A stretch of 64,000 nt of DNA from Nocardiopsis flavescens. GTDB taxonomy: Bacteria; Actinomycetota; Actinomycetes; Streptosporangiales; Streptosporangiaceae. The stretch lies in assembly GCF_900141985.1 (NCBI RefSeq), contig NZ_FQZK01000018.1, positions 49,961 through 113,960 on the forward strand, written 5' to 3'. Made by a program: the position numbers and the translations under genes. Of this stretch, positions 8,575-18,334 are shown piece after piece (the stretch's first letter is position 1; every line of letters begins with the position of its first letter). Below the pieces are notes generated by a model. The model did no database searches, was not told where the DNA came from, and saw only the letters and a program-made list of their open reading frames with translations.

Positions 8575-9352
8575 ACCGCACCGGGTCCCCCCGGCGCATG
8601 GACCACAGGCACAGGGTGGCGGGCAGAACCCGCACCGGTCGCGGCACCAGCGGGTAGACGGTCCGGGTGAGGGCCAGCACCCCGTCGAACAGCCGCTGCC
8701 TGCCCGGTGACCAGGGCAGGCCGAACCCCTCGCGCAGCTCCTCCGGGAGCAGGCCCGCGGTGAGCAGCCGCTGGAGGGGCATCAGCGCCCGCAGCACCGG
8801 CTGGCGCGGGTGGAGCAGGCGGCGGGTGATGTCGCGGGCCTCGGGATTCACCTCCAGCCGGTCCACCGCCTCCTTCCAGTAGGCGTCGAACGCCTCCGGC
8901 GAGTCCGGCCAGGCCTCGGCGGGCAGCCCCAGGGCGGTGCCGAACACCGACGCCTCCCGCAGGAAGAGCGCGTACTCGTCGGCGTCGCGGAAACCGCCGG
9001 ACACCAGGGTGTGCACGCGGGCGGCGTTGTGGCAGAGGGTGGCGGCCACCCACAGCAGGAGGTCGTCGTCCAGGGCGCGGTAGCCGGGGCCCTCGACCTT
9101 CTTGTGCATCGCCCGGACGACGGCGTGCAGGCGCTCGCGCTCGGCGTCGGTGCCGTAGACCGTGCCGTAGACGTAGGCGAGGGTGCCGAAGAGGCGGGCG
9201 AAGGGGCGCTTCTCGAAGTCGCTGTGGTGGGACACCCCGAGGGCGACGGCGGGATGGGCGATCTGGAGCAGCACGGCGTAGCCGGCCCCGCCCAGCAGGC
9301 AGGACTCGGCCGTGATACGCCGAAGCGGCGATTCGTCTGACCAGGGGACCAT
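8507..9352 (-). CDS. Oxygenase of the MpaB/Lcp (DUF2236) family
   Basis: This 281-aa protein begins MVPWSDESPLRRITAE and contains the family landmarks: GGAGYAVLLQIAHPAVALGV near residues 20-40, the HSDF...RPFARLFGTLAYVYG region, HKKVEGPGYRALD, and the all-helical body ending with a long hydrophobic stretch. The family comprises heme-linked oxygenases related to rubber oxygenase Lcp and fungal MpaB; the conserved His residues seen here (for example in QIAHPAV and HNAARVH) would bind heme. The substrate is unknown. ATG 9352 is preferred, as upstream in-frame sequence is low-complexity. The 3' end overlaps the convergent SARP gene by 68 bp. Confidence 0.82.
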   Translation of the reverse strand: MVPWSDESPLRRITAESCLLGGAGYAVLLQIAHPAVALGVSHHSDFEKRPFARLFGTLAYVYGTVYGTDAERERLHAVVRAMHKKVEGPGYRALDDDLLLWVAATLCHNAARVHTLVSGGFRDADEYALFLREASVFGTALGLPAEAWPDSPEAFDAYWKEAVDRLEVNPEARDITRRLLHPRQPVLRALMPLQRLLTAGLLPEELREGFGLPWSPGRQRLFDGVLALTRTVYPLVPRPVRVLPATLCLWSMRRGDPVRFSRRSGRPGPRGPVRRRAIRPR

Positions 9353-10153
9353 GTCCTGGATCGTAAGAGACGGGCCGCACCTCTCCGGTGTGGAACGCGC
9401 CGTGTCCTCCCCCGAGCGGGTACCGCCGCCGCGGCGGCGACACCGCCCCGTCGCGGCCTCCGGGCGGTGCCGGCCGAGCCCGGGGCGGTGACCGTGTTCT
9501 CGCTCACCCGCGTGCGTGTCCCGCCCGACGGGGGATCCCGTGAGGCGGTGGCGGGCCGGGGCGGCCCGGGGGTGCGCGGTGCCGCGCAGGGTGAAGGGAC
9601 CGGCGGGGCCCGGACGACCGGCGAAGGCCCGACCGGTCGTACCAGGGACGCCGCTCCCGGTCGGCCACGGGACGTCCCGCACGGGACCGCCGGGGCGCAC
9701 CGAGGTCGGGTAAGGGAAATATGTCCATGTGGTGAGGTCCAGTGGATCGGCCTCCCCGACCCGGATTGGTCCAGTCCGCCCGCCGGGCGTACCGCCGCCC
9801 GACGTGACCCGCATCACCCCTGCTCCCGCTCCTGGGGAGCACCCCCTCCCCACCCGTACCAGTGGCCCGACCGCACACGAGTGGTCCTCGACGCGGTCCG
9901 GTCCCGCGCCCGACGGCGCCGCCACCAGGCCCTTGCACTCCTTGTCACGGCCTGCTTACGGTCTTTCGCAACGGGCGGGAAACTCCGGTGCACAGGGGTT
10001 TCCGGGACTTCACCGTCCGGTGTCCGGGGCCCATCCGAACCCCGAGCACCCGGCCCGCGCCCTGGACCGGAGACGGTCCGGGTCATCCCGCTACGAGTAC
10101 CCCGGCGTGCCCCCGCACGACCGTGGACCATGACCCACACGGAAGGGCCCCGC
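9353..10153. other. Long intergenic region upstream of the LPMO gene
   Basis: About 800 bp without a convincing gene; reading frames that cross it have no family signature or ribosome-binding site. It must hold the divergent promoters of the oxygenase and LPMO genes. An imperfect inverted repeat GGAAACTCC/GGGGTTTCC lies around 9978-10002. TGGTCCAGTCCG at 9767-9778 weakly resembles half of a DasR operator, but mismatches make this uncertain. Confidence 0.5.
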
Positions 10154-10699
10154 ATGCAGACCCCCAAGGCCGACACGCCCCGCAGGAACCGCAGGCTCCG
10201 CGCCGCCACGGCGCTCGCCGCCGCCACCACGCTCTTCTTCGGCCTGATGCCGATGGGCACCGCCAATGCCCACGGCTACATCTCCAACCCGCCGAGCCGC
10301 CAGGCGCAGTGCGCCGCCGGCGTCGTCGAGTGCGGCCCCATTCAGTGGGAGCCCCAGAGCGTCGAGGGCCCCAAGGGCCTCACCAGCTGCTCCGGCGGCA
10401 ACCAGCAGTTCTCGGAGCTGGACGACGACAGCCGCGGCTGGCAGCGGACCGACGTCGGCACCTCCCAGGAGTTCACCTGGACCATCACCGCGAACCACCG
10501 CACCTCCACCTGGGAGTACTACATCGGCGGCCAGCAGATCGCGGTGTTCGACGACGGCGGGGCGCAGCCGCCCTCGACCTTCTCCCACACCCTCGACCTG
10601 TCCGGCTACAACGGCCCGCAGAAGATCCTCGCGGTGTGGAACGTCTACGACACGGCCAACGCCTTCTACGCCTGCATCGACGTCAACGTCCGCGGCTGA
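10154..10699 (+). CDS. Secreted AA10 lytic polysaccharide monooxygenase (chitin/cellulose-active)
   Basis: This 181-aa preprotein has a Sec/Tat-like signal peptide (basic PRRNRRLR, then LAAATTLFFGLMPMGTANA) cleaved before HGYISNPPSRQAQCA. The mature N-terminal His and the later His in TANHRTSTWEYYI form the copper-binding histidine brace of AA10 enzymes, which oxidatively cleave crystalline polysaccharides outside the cell. Four cysteines fit the usual disulfides. It is a single-domain enzyme with no carbohydrate-binding module. ATG 10154 has GGAAGG 8 nt upstream; the ATG at 10130 is less favoured. It is followed at once by a strong terminator, so it is monocistronic. Substrate preference cannot be read with confidence. 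Confidence 0.93.
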   Translation: MQTPKADTPRRNRRLRAATALAAATTLFFGLMPMGTANAHGYISNPPSRQAQCAAGVVECGPIQWEPQSVEGPKGLTSCSGGNQQFSELDDDSRGWQRTDVGTSQEFTWTITANHRTSTWEYYIGGQQIAVFDDGGAQPPSTFSHTLDLSGYNGPQKILAVWNVYDTANAFYACIDVNVRG

Positions 10700-10718
10700 C
10701 CCCGGCCGCACCTCCCGT

Positions 10719-10758
10719 GCGGCCCCCGGCCCGGATCCGCACCCGGGCCGGGGGCCGC
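10719..10758 (+). terminator. Terminator of LPMO gene
   Basis: Perfect 16-bp stem GCGGCCCCCGGCCCGG (10719-10734) paired with CCGGGCCGGGGGCCGC (10743-10758), 8-nt loop, 20 nt after the stop codon. Confidence 0.85.
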
Positions 10759-10930
10759 GGCACGTGCGCGTGACCGGCGCGGAGGGAGGGGCCCCGTTCC
10801 CGGTACGGGCGGCGGCCCCGGCCCCGCCGGACACCCGGGGAGGGGGAGGCCCCGCGTGCGCGGCTACACTGCGGGCGGAACCGGGCGCTCCCGCCGGTGC
10901 CTCGACCTCCGAGAAGGGTGGCACGTACCC

Positions 10931-11278
10931 ATGGGCTTCTTCGACGGCATGCGCAAGCCCCCGGTACCGGCCCGGCCGATGGACCGGCCCACCGCCGACG
11001 AGGCGCTCGGCCTCATCCGCGCCCAGCGCAAGATCGAGGCCATCAAGCTGATCCGCGAGCGCACCGGCATGGGCCTGGCCGAGGCCAAGCACGCCGCCGA
11101 CGCGCTGGAGGCGGGCGGCCACGTCCCCATCCAGCCCACCCCCGGCCACACCCTCGCCGACCGGGTGCGCGAACTGCTCGCCCGGGATCGCGTCGCCGAG
11201 GCCGTCGTCCTGGTCTCCCGCGAGACCGGCATGACCGAGGACGAGTCCGCGCGCTTCGTCACCAGCCTGGACCGCTGA
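10931..11278 (+). CDS. Ribosomal protein L7/L12 C-terminal-domain-like protein
   Basis: This 115-aa protein (MGFFDGMRKPPVPARPM start) contains two successive helix-turn-helix-like units that resemble the L7/L12 C-terminal domain: KIEAIKLIRERTGMGLAEAK near residues 36-55 and VAEAVVLVSRETGMTEDESA near 90-109. True L7/L12 has one such domain after an N-terminal dimerisation segment, which is missing, so this is a paralogue rather than the ribosomal stalk protein. A GAGAAGGGTGG element lies before the ATG, though with long spacing. Comparable small L7/L12-like proteins occur in many actinomycetes without known function. Confidence 0.75.
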   Translation: MGFFDGMRKPPVPARPMDRPTADEALGLIRAQRKIEAIKLIRERTGMGLAEAKHAADALEAGGHVPIQPTPGHTLADRVRELLARDRVAEAVVLVSRETGMTEDESARFVTSLDR

Positions 11279-11279
11279 C

Positions 11280-11297
11280 CCGCGGGACGGCCCGCGG
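11280..11297 (+). terminator. Hairpin after L7/L12-like gene
   Basis: CCGCGGG ACGG CCCGCGG directly after the stop codon at 11278. Confidence 0.6.
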
Positions 11298-11810
11298 CCC
11301 TCGGATCAGCGGCGCGGGCGGGCCCTGGCCAGCGGCGGGCGCATCGCCGCCCCTGCCACCGCTCCGTCCGCCGCGACGATGTGCGGTCCCCGCACCGCGC
11401 AGGAGGCCGGGTCGGCCGTCTCCGCGGCGGTCTGCGCCGCCCCGGTGCCCCGTCCCCCGCGAACCGGACGGCCGGCGCCATCACCGGGGTCGCCGGGCCG
11501 ATACGTCCCGGCAGCACGGCCGGCCGGCGCGACCCTGGCCCGGGTCGCGCCCCCCTACAACCGCAAGACCAGCAGCACCGCACCCCCGTAGACCGGCGCG
11601 CACAGCGCGATGTTCACGGCGAACCCGGCCCCGGGCTCGGCGAGCCCTCGCAGCCCCAGGGCCCGGTTCCACCGCCTCGGCGCCGCTCCCCACCGGCCAC
11701 GGCACGCACGCCGCCTTCAGGACCGCCGACGGCCCCTACGCGCGCCCCGCGCACTCGCTCCCGCGACTGCCCGTACGCCCCTCCCTCGGTGGCTACCCCT
11801 CCCGCTCCCG
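11298..11810. other. Gene-poor stretch at island edge, possible gene remnant
   Basis: No intact gene is visible. On the minus strand, a frame ending at a stop near 11550 reads like the C-terminal tail of a membrane protein (GFAVNIALCAPVYGGAVLLV then LRL and stop), but it is closed by an in-frame stop only about 55 codons upstream. It may be the 3' fragment of a decayed gene adjoining the left boundary of the island, or chance. Confidence 0.3.
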
Positions 11811-11848
11811 GAAACGCCGAGAGGCCGGTCCCGAAGGACCGACCTCTC
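11811..11848. repeat. Left copy of 38-bp tRNA-Pro terminator repeat (attL-like)
   Basis: GAAACGCCGAGAGGCCGGTC plus the next 18 bp match 27223-27260 at 37 of 38 positions in the same orientation (single A/G difference at 11842). The sequence forms a 13-bp hairpin with loop CGAA, one pair broken here. It sits 16 bp beyond the methyltransferase stop and serves as its terminator. With the right-hand copy, it brackets the defence island. Confidence 0.75.
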
Positions 11849-11864
11849 ACGCGTGAGTTGATCA

Positions 11865-13169
11865 TTATGTCGTTTTTGGAGGTGAATCGGTGTTCTTGTG
11901 AGAATCCGGAGGGCACTGACTTCCGTCACCGCACCCCAAGGCACGCAGTTTCCCGGTGACCTCGGGGCGGACGGACGGCCACGTGCTCGCTGCCGACAGC
12001 TCCTCTTCCGAAGGAGGCTCGTTACGTAGTGCCATGCCGAGCACGTGCATGCCCAGGCGAGGAGGCACGGCATTGCCCACCTGCTGGGCCTGATCCTTTC
12101 CGGACCAAGGGAAATTACGAGGGAAGGTCTGAAGTACTCCGGATTCCGGGATCGTGAAGCGGTCGTATTTTCCGGCGGAGTAGTCCAAAGGGTTCTTATA
12201 TACCTTGTTTCGGGAGACCTTCCCAGTGACGGTGAACGCAGGCTCCCAGGATTGTCGTTGCCCCCGCTTCCTGGGGTTTCCCCCGGATCCGTAGTTGGAG
12301 ACCACGAAGAATCGCATCTTGCCGGCGGTGCGGAACCGCGACCCGTTCACATGAGGGTTCTTCGGCCGACTCGCCGCCTCCAAGGCATCCGCCATGGAGA
12401 CCCAGCGGTGTTTGGTCTCAGGGAGCAGGGGCTCGCTCTCATCCGTTTTGGTGGAGTCGCGTCGATTCAGAGCAAAAGGGAGGTGGGTCGGTTCTGGTCG
12501 ATCGATGGCACCCTTCTCCAGGAGACGAGCGATGAGTACGGCTCGCTTACGTGTTTGCGGAACACCGAACTCCTCGGTTCTCAACGTCCAGCAATCAGCC
12601 TCGTACTTGAGGCCATCGAGCCGTCCTTCACCGCTGCGTAGAAGTTCGGCGTACAACTGCCAGAGCGGTAGGACCGCTGGAACCTGCTCCAGCACGATCA
12701 CCTTGTAAGGGTCGCGTCCCTCGGTCTCGATCGCCTTGAGAAGCCAACGGAGAGGTTCCAACATCAGAGCGGTGCGGGGATCTTCGGCGAAGGAGTCCAG
12801 CTCACGATCGATCTCGGCCTCGTCATCCGCGTGCACGAGACGCTGCATGAAGTCCTTCACCGTCTCCAGAGCGCGCCTTCCGGCTCCGGTTCCGGCGATG
12901 GAGAAGGACTGGCAGGGAGGACCACCGATCAGGGTGTCGACCGAGGTCGGGATCTCGTCGAAGCGATCCTCACGCATGGCCCGCACATCGGCGTGGATGG
13001 TCCGCAGGCCGGCTGCGTAGCGTGTCTCGCAGGCATTGGCGTCCCACTCGATCCCGATGCTCTTGAAGCCCAGGAAGTGCGCCGCCACGTCGAGTCCGCC
13101 TGGGCCCGCGAAGAGGTCCAGGATGCGGATCTCGTCAAGGGGGTGCACGTGTTCTTCCGGGCTCTTCAT
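11865..13169 (-). CDS. DNA cytosine-C5 methyltransferase (DrmMII/Dcm type)
   Basis: From ATG 13169 the product is 434 aa, and the conserved motifs of C5 methylases occur in order: I DLFAGPGGLD (about 18-27, AdoMet), IV GGPPCQSFS with catalytic Cys at about 86, VI VLEQVPAVL (ENV variant), VIII QTRKRAVLIA, IX RFTIPESGVLQTFP and X QVGNAVPPRLG. It would methylate a short target on host DNA as self mark; the target-recognition region between VIII and IX is unique. The frame stays open to 13379, and a longer N-terminus is possible, but the extra residues are low-complexity and no good ribosome-binding site decides. It is divergent from the defence operon and lower in GC than core genes. In class 2 DISARM a C5 methylase (DrmMII) plays this role. 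Confidence 0.93.
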   Translation of the reverse strand: MKSPEEHVHPLDEIRILDLFAGPGGLDVAAHFLGFKSIGIEWDANACETRYAAGLRTIHADVRAMREDRFDEIPTSVDTLIGGPPCQSFSIAGTGAGRRALETVKDFMQRLVHADDEAEIDRELDSFAEDPRTALMLEPLRWLLKAIETEGRDPYKVIVLEQVPAVLPLWQLYAELLRSGEGRLDGLKYEADCWTLRTEEFGVPQTRKRAVLIARLLEKGAIDRPEPTHLPFALNRRDSTKTDESEPLLPETKHRWVSMADALEAASRPKNPHVNGSRFRTAGKMRFFVVSNYGSGGNPRKRGQRQSWEPAFTVTGKVSRNKVYKNPLDYSAGKYDRFTIPESGVLQTFPRNFPWSGKDQAQQVGNAVPPRLGMHVLGMALRNEPPSEEELSAASTWPSVRPEVTGKLRALGCGDGSQCPPDSHKNTDSPPKTT

Positions 13170-13594
13170 GGGGTTGGAGTCTATCCGTGTACTCGGACCG
13201 GGCTCGTTGGAGGCGACTCGGTCTGTGGACGGTGGCTGGAAGTCATCGCAGGTCGGTTCGTCCGTCAGAGTGATGACCTCCCCGGATGTACGTCTGGGGG
13301 CATGTCGACGAGGCCGGCTGTGAATATCTGGAGGGGGCACTGTAAACGGCAGCCGGAGCACCGACGTCCGAAGGTACATAACGGAATGTTCTTCGCAGGA
13401 CCCACCTCGCTCTCGGGAGTCGGTTCGGCGATGAGAAGTCGCTCTTGTCTGTTGCCGCGGTCGCAGTTCATGGCAGGGTGATGGTGCGGGATATCGCGCA
13501 TTCCCGAACTCACGGACGATCGATCTTCAGGAGCCACGTAAGTGCTGGTCTGGCAGGGGTACGTTGCGGTATCGGTGGCCGAGGTGGTAGCGGC
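13170..13594. promoter_or_regulatory. Divergent control region of the defence island
   Basis: About 425 bp separate the methylase and the helicase operon starts. It must contain both promoters. No unambiguous -35/-10 pair or operator palindrome is visible. Reading frames through it would merely extend either neighbour. If the methylase uses the upstream start at 13379, the true intergenic part shrinks to about 215 bp. Confidence 0.4.
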
Positions 13595-16500
13595 ATGACG
13601 ACGGAACGTGCTGCATGGGTCACCGATGAGGGGTTGGCGGGCGAGGTCGACGCCATTTTCGCACGGGCGATCGATTCTTATAAGGCGAATCCGCATCTGA
13701 TCGCCGAACACGCCAACCATGAGGAGTCCATCCGGGTCGGTGGTTACTCCCACCGCACACTCCTGGAGCTCGTGCAGAACGCTGCTGATGCGATGTCGGG
13801 CGGCGATGAGCATGTGGAGGGCACAGGGCGTGTCGAGCTTGTGCTCGATCTCCGGCATCGGGTTCTGTACTGCGCCAACGCGGGTCGGCCGTTTTCGCGA
13901 AGCGGTCTCACCTCGATCGCTCACGCCCATCTCAGTGGTAAGCGGGGCGACGAGATCGGGAGATTCGGTCTCGGTTTCAAGTCTGTGCTCGCGGTCACCG
14001 ACGCCCCACAGGTCTTCAGCCGGTCCATCTCTTTCGAGTTCAACTCTCCTGAGGCGCGAACGGCGATCGCATCGGCTGTGCCCCCGGTCAAGAAGTTGCC
14101 GGTCTTACGGGCGATGACACGGATCGATGCCGATGCCGCGTTCGACCAGGACCCGATTCTGGAAGAACTCTCAGGGTGGGCGGCCACGATCGTCCGACTA
14201 CCTCGAGTGTTGAACCCGGCGAGTCTTCAGCGGGAGATCGAGAACTTCCGCTCCGAGTTCCTGCTCTTCGTGAACGATGTCCGAGAGATCCGCCTGAGGG
14301 TCATCGACGGTGAATCCGACTCTGTGAAGAGCCACATATCCCGCGACCTGGGCGATGGTCGCTTCCGTATCGAACGAGCCGGAGACGACCACACCGAGTG
14401 GTACGTCGAAGACCACATGCACTCCCCTGGTCCGGAGGCCCAGGCGGAGGTTGGTGAGGCGGTCTCTCGAGACCGTGTCAAAATCACGGTCGCAGTGCCC
14501 ACACGCTGGTCCCAGCGTAAGATCGGTGAGTTCTGGTCGTACTTCCCCTTGCAGGACAAGACCTCTGCGTCCGCCCTGTTCAATGCTCCGTGGAGCGTGA
14601 ACGACGACCGCACCACCTTGCTGAGGAACACCTACAATCAGGAGATCCTCACAGCTTTCTCGGAGATCTTCGTGGGCATGTTGCCCAAGGTCTCCTCGCT
14701 TGAGGATCCTGCGGCCCATCTGGAGTACATGCCGGCCCGTGGTCGAGAGGCCCAGTCGTTCGGTGATGAACTGTTGTGCGCGCACATCCCCAGGATCGCT
14801 TCGGGCAGCGAACTGATCCCCGACGCGACCGGAACCCTGCGAGCGCCCTCCGAGCTTCGACCTCTTGATTTCGCGGTCACGGACGCCACCGAACGGGACC
14901 ACGAGAAATGGATCACTTCACCGAACACCGGTGACGACGTTCCGCACTGGCGCTGCTATTCGGGTAACCAGCGCACGACGCGTCTGCGGCAACTCTATGT
15001 CCACAGTGTTTACTCTACGTTCTCCGAAGCTCGGAGTTTGGATGAGAAGTGGGCCTTGGAGAGGATCCCCAAACGAGGTGTACTCACCTGGTTGCGGGAG
15101 TGGTCGGAGGGGATCGATATCAAATCCTCGGCCCGGGCCTTTGAATTCGTCTTGTCGAACTCTCGCGTGGAGAAGATCAGGACAGCGAAGGTGATTCCGA
15201 CGACCGGTGGCCAACGCTCGCTAGCAGATCGAAACGAGGTCTTTCTCGAGCGAGTCGAAGACGTTGATATCGAGGGTGCGAGTTTTGTTCACCCCGAATT
15301 TCTGGCATACCCCGGTATCGAGCGTAAGTTGCGCGATCACGGTTTCCGTGACCTCGACCCGGTCGCCATTCTTCGGGCCAGGGTGGCGAAACTGATAACG
15401 GAGCCGGAAGAGGATGAACTTCCCAAGCTCTGGACTGCCGTTCGTGACGTCCCCCTGGAGCAGGCACGTAAGGTCTTGTCCGATGACAGGGCCGGTCGTA
15501 TCAAAGTTCCGACGCTCGACGGTGGTTGGTCCTCTCCGCGACAGGTACTGGACATCAGCGTTGGCTTGGGTGACGGCGTCGCCCATCGTTTGCTGGACAG
15601 GACCAGGTGTACCCCGGAGTTGGCATCGGCCCTGGGCGTAGTTCAGACCGCCGTGGCCGACTACCCCATCGAGGACGAGATCCTCTTCGATGACTACCAC
15701 CGGTATGTGATGGACGAGCTCAACCAAAGGCTCGGGCCCGGCGAGCGTCCCATCGAACGGATCGAGTTCGACCAGAACGAGGGACCGGGTCCGTTCTCAG
15801 TGCTCCTCATGCTGAAGGATTCCGGAGCTTCTGAGGAGGTGCGAGAGTCGTGGACCTCACGATTGCTGGGATTTTCCGAACAGCAATTCTGGACCTGTGA
15901 AGACACTGACTCGAGGCAGACCTATGAAGTTGCCTCGCCCCTCCGGTGGGCGGTGGAGCGAGCAGGTATTTTGCGGTCGAATCGCGGATATCGCACACCC
16001 GGACGAATTGTTTCGCCATCGCTCGTCGAGTTCGAGGATCTACTCCCGCTCTTTCGTGGATCACGATCGGTCGAGGACGCCCTGTCTCTGCCGAAGACGT
16101 TGGATGCCGTCCCCGGCGACGTGTTGCGCGAGGCGTTCGAAGAGGAACTGTTCCCGTCGCGTATCAAAAATTCCACGTTGACGCGGTTCATCCTTGAGGC
16201 CGGTGCGCTGGCTTTTCCCGGAGGGCGGCCGACCATGGTGCCCGCTCGTGTTGGACGTGCCGTTGAGGGCAAGCACCCCGATCTGGTGTACGTGGCGACC
16301 ACAGACGAGCAGCAAGAACTCCTCCATTCGCGGCACAAGCCCTATCTTCGAGCCGACCAGGAAGAAGTGGAGACGCTCCTGGATGTCGTGGGCTGCCGTC
16401 GTTTCGAGGACAGCTTCTCCTTCTCTATCCAGATCGAGGGACTTCAGGAAGAGGAAGCCGTCATCGATCGCTACCCGGGCTTGCGTTCGGCATTCGGTGA

Positions 16501-18334
16501 GGAACGAGTGAAGAACGCGACCTTGGTGAAGGCCATCCACCTCGCCAAACGAGTGACCACCGAGGATGGTGTCGAGGACCAGTCGCTGAGGTATCACCGT
16601 GAAGGTGCAAGGTTGCTCGTTCCCGCCGAGGGTGACGAGCGTCTCGACCTTGCACTCATCAACGAAGCCTTCGAACTCCGAATGTCCAACGCCGACCTGG
16701 AAGCGGTCCTCCAGCGAGGTGTGGATCAGCGTCTGGACGAGCAGCGGCAGGCCGCCAGGGCTGCGGCGGATGACGTCGAACGCCTGGAGATCTACTTCGG
16801 CGACGACACCCTACGGGAGTCTCTCCCCAAGGGGTTGTGGTCGGCGTTGGCGGGTCAGGGGTTGGTGAACGACGCCTCGTCCGTGGCCAAGCTCTTCCTC
16901 ACGGTGTACGGTCGCGATTCGATCAAGCAGCTCAAGGATCAGTTCGCCGATGAGGGGCACACGGACGTGCCCACCAACTGGGCGGGTTCGTCGGCGACGA
17001 TCTCCTGGTTGCGGGACATGGGCTTCGGGTCCGAGTACGCCGGCACTCGTACCCAGTCCCAAGAGCAGGAGTTCGTCGTTCCCGGCGCGGTCAAGCTCAA
17101 TCCTCTGCATGACTTCCAGGAGGAGATCAGCCGGAAGCTGAGCGCGGTTCTAACTTATCAGGGAGAGAACGGCCACGCGCGAAAGGCCATGGTCGAGCTC
17201 CCTACGGGAGCTGGAAAAACCCGTGTGGCCACCGAGACGATGTTGCGATTGTTCATCGACGGCTCCATGAGAGGGACGGTGCTCTGGGTCGCGCAATCGG
17301 TCGAGTTGTGCGAGCAGGCGGTTCAGACCTTCATCACGGTCTGGCGCGGACTGGGTGACGAGCGTCCATTGACGATTGGTCGTCTCTGGGAGGGCAATGT
17401 CGTCCACGAGCCGGACACCGATTTCAGTGTCGTCGTGGCAACCGATGCCAAGCTGGAGAAAGTCTTCGGTGAACCCAGTTACGAGTGGCTGACCAAGGCC
17501 GCGGCCGTTTTCGTCGATGAGGCGCACCGCGCCGGTGGCTCGACCCGCTATACGCATATCCTGCGGTTGCTCGGAGTGGACGGCCGCACCTGGGAACGAC
17601 CGCTTGTGGGTCTTTCCGCGACTCCGTTCAAGGGGCGTGGGGATGACAGCGAGCCGACACGGGAACTCGCGTCCCGCTTCGGTAGGCGCAAGATAACGGC
17701 CTTCGAGGATGACACCGACCAACAGGACGTATACCAGAAGTTGGTCCATCGTGGGATTCTCGCCCGTGTCAAACACGAGGTTCTGCCCGGCACAGACGTC
17801 ATCCTGGCACCGGATGAGTTGAGGAAGATCCATGAGCTGCGCAGACTCGATTCTCGGGTGCTTGAACGCATCGGTCGGGATCAGGCGCGCATGCAGGTCC
17901 TCGTGAACCACATCTTGGAACGCGACCCCGAGTGGCCGATCCTGGTGTTCACACCGAGCGTGCTATCCGCCCAGGTTCTCGCGGCCACTCTCCGTTATCG
18001 GGGTGTCGAGGCCGAAGCGGTCAGCGGAGAGACCAGACGACAGACCCGCCGCGATGTCATCGAAAGGTTCAAGAGTGGCGAGGTCCGGGTTCTGGCCAAC
18101 TGCGACCTGCTCATCCAGGGTTTCGACGCTCCTGGGGTCCGCGCCCTCTACATTGCACGACCGACTTTCAGCCCCAGCGCGTACATCCAGATGGCCGGTC
18201 GCGGTTTGCGGGGACCTGAGAACGGGGGCAAGGAGGAGTGCTTGATCGTGGACATCGCGGACAACTTCGGCGCGGTGAACGACTTCCTCGGGTATCGCGA
18301 ATATGAGGCTTTCTGGACGGAGCAGACGACATGA
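13595..18334 (+). CDS. Sacsin/HSP90-type HATPase fused to SF2 helicase, defence-associated
   Basis: This 1579-aa protein starts at ATG 13595 (GAGGTGG upstream; MTTERAAWVTDEG). Residues about 30-250 form a GHKL ATPase like that of sacsin and NOV proteins: N-box ELVQNAADAM (Asn about 62), ANAGRPFSRSGL, and ATP-lid GRFGLGFKSV (about 122-131). A long middle region (about 250-1160) has no recognised domain. The C-terminus is a type III restriction/DEAH-like SF2 helicase: Walker A ELPTGAGKTRVA (about 1202), VDEAHRAGG (about 1307), LSATPFKGRG (about 1340) and MAGRGLRG (about 1532). It probably acts as an ATP-driven sensor or translocase on invading DNA. It is the first gene of the operon; its stop overlaps the next start by ATGA. 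Confidence 0.85.
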   Translation: MTTERAAWVTDEGLAGEVDAIFARAIDSYKANPHLIAEHANHEESIRVGGYSHRTLLELVQNAADAMSGGDEHVEGTGRVELVLDLRHRVLYCANAGRPFSRSGLTSIAHAHLSGKRGDEIGRFGLGFKSVLAVTDAPQVFSRSISFEFNSPEARTAIASAVPPVKKLPVLRAMTRIDADAAFDQDPILEELSGWAATIVRLPRVLNPASLQREIENFRSEFLLFVNDVREIRLRVIDGESDSVKSHISRDLGDGRFRIERAGDDHTEWYVEDHMHSPGPEAQAEVGEAVSRDRVKITVAVPTRWSQRKIGEFWSYFPLQDKTSASALFNAPWSVNDDRTTLLRNTYNQEILTAFSEIFVGMLPKVSSLEDPAAHLEYMPARGREAQSFGDELLCAHIPRIASGSELIPDATGTLRAPSELRPLDFAVTDATERDHEKWITSPNTGDDVPHWRCYSGNQRTTRLRQLYVHSVYSTFSEARSLDEKWALERIPKRGVLTWLREWSEGIDIKSSARAFEFVLSNSRVEKIRTAKVIPTTGGQRSLADRNEVFLERVEDVDIEGASFVHPEFLAYPGIERKLRDHGFRDLDPVAILRARVAKLITEPEEDELPKLWTAVRDVPLEQARKVLSDDRAGRIKVPTLDGGWSSPRQVLDISVGLGDGVAHRLLDRTRCTPELASALGVVQTAVADYPIEDEILFDDYHRYVMDELNQRLGPGERPIERIEFDQNEGPGPFSVLLMLKDSGASEEVRESWTSRLLGFSEQQFWTCEDTDSRQTYEVASPLRWAVERAGILRSNRGYRTPGRIVSPSLVEFEDLLPLFRGSRSVEDALSLPKTLDAVPGDVLREAFEEELFPSRIKNSTLTRFILEAGALAFPGGRPTMVPARVGRAVEGKHPDLVYVATTDEQQELLHSRHKPYLRADQEEVETLLDVVGCRRFEDSFSFSIQIEGLQEEEAVIDRYPGLRSAFGEERVKNATLVKAIHLAKRVTTEDGVEDQSLRYHREGARLLVPAEGDERLDLALINEAFELRMSNADLEAVLQRGVDQRLDEQRQAARAAADDVERLEIYFGDDTLRESLPKGLWSALAGQGLVNDASSVAKLFLTVYGRDSIKQLKDQFADEGHTDVPTNWAGSSATISWLRDMGFGSEYAGTRTQSQEQEFVVPGAVKLNPLHDFQEEISRKLSAVLTYQGENGHARKAMVELPTGAGKTRVATETMLRLFIDGSMRGTVLWVAQSVELCEQAVQTFITVWRGLGDERPLTIGRLWEGNVVHEPDTDFSVVVATDAKLEKVFGEPSYEWLTKAAAVFVDEAHRAGGSTRYTHILRLLGVDGRTWERPLVGLSATPFKGRGDDSEPTRELASRFGRRKITAFEDDTDQQDVYQKLVHRGILARVKHEVLPGTDVILAPDELRKIHELRRLDSRVLERIGRDQARMQVLVNHILERDPEWPILVFTPSVLSAQVLAATLRYRGVEAEAVSGETRRQTRRDVIERFKSGEVRVLANCDLLIQGFDAPGVRALYIARPTFSPSAYIQMAGRGLRGPENGGKEECLIVDIADNFGAVNDFLGYREYEAFWTEQTT

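Noticed and set aside
9767..9778. DasR operator upstream of the LPMO gene
   Set aside because: TGGTCCAGTCCG shares only about three quarters of the consensus half and lies nearly 400 bp from the start, so it is not better than chance here.
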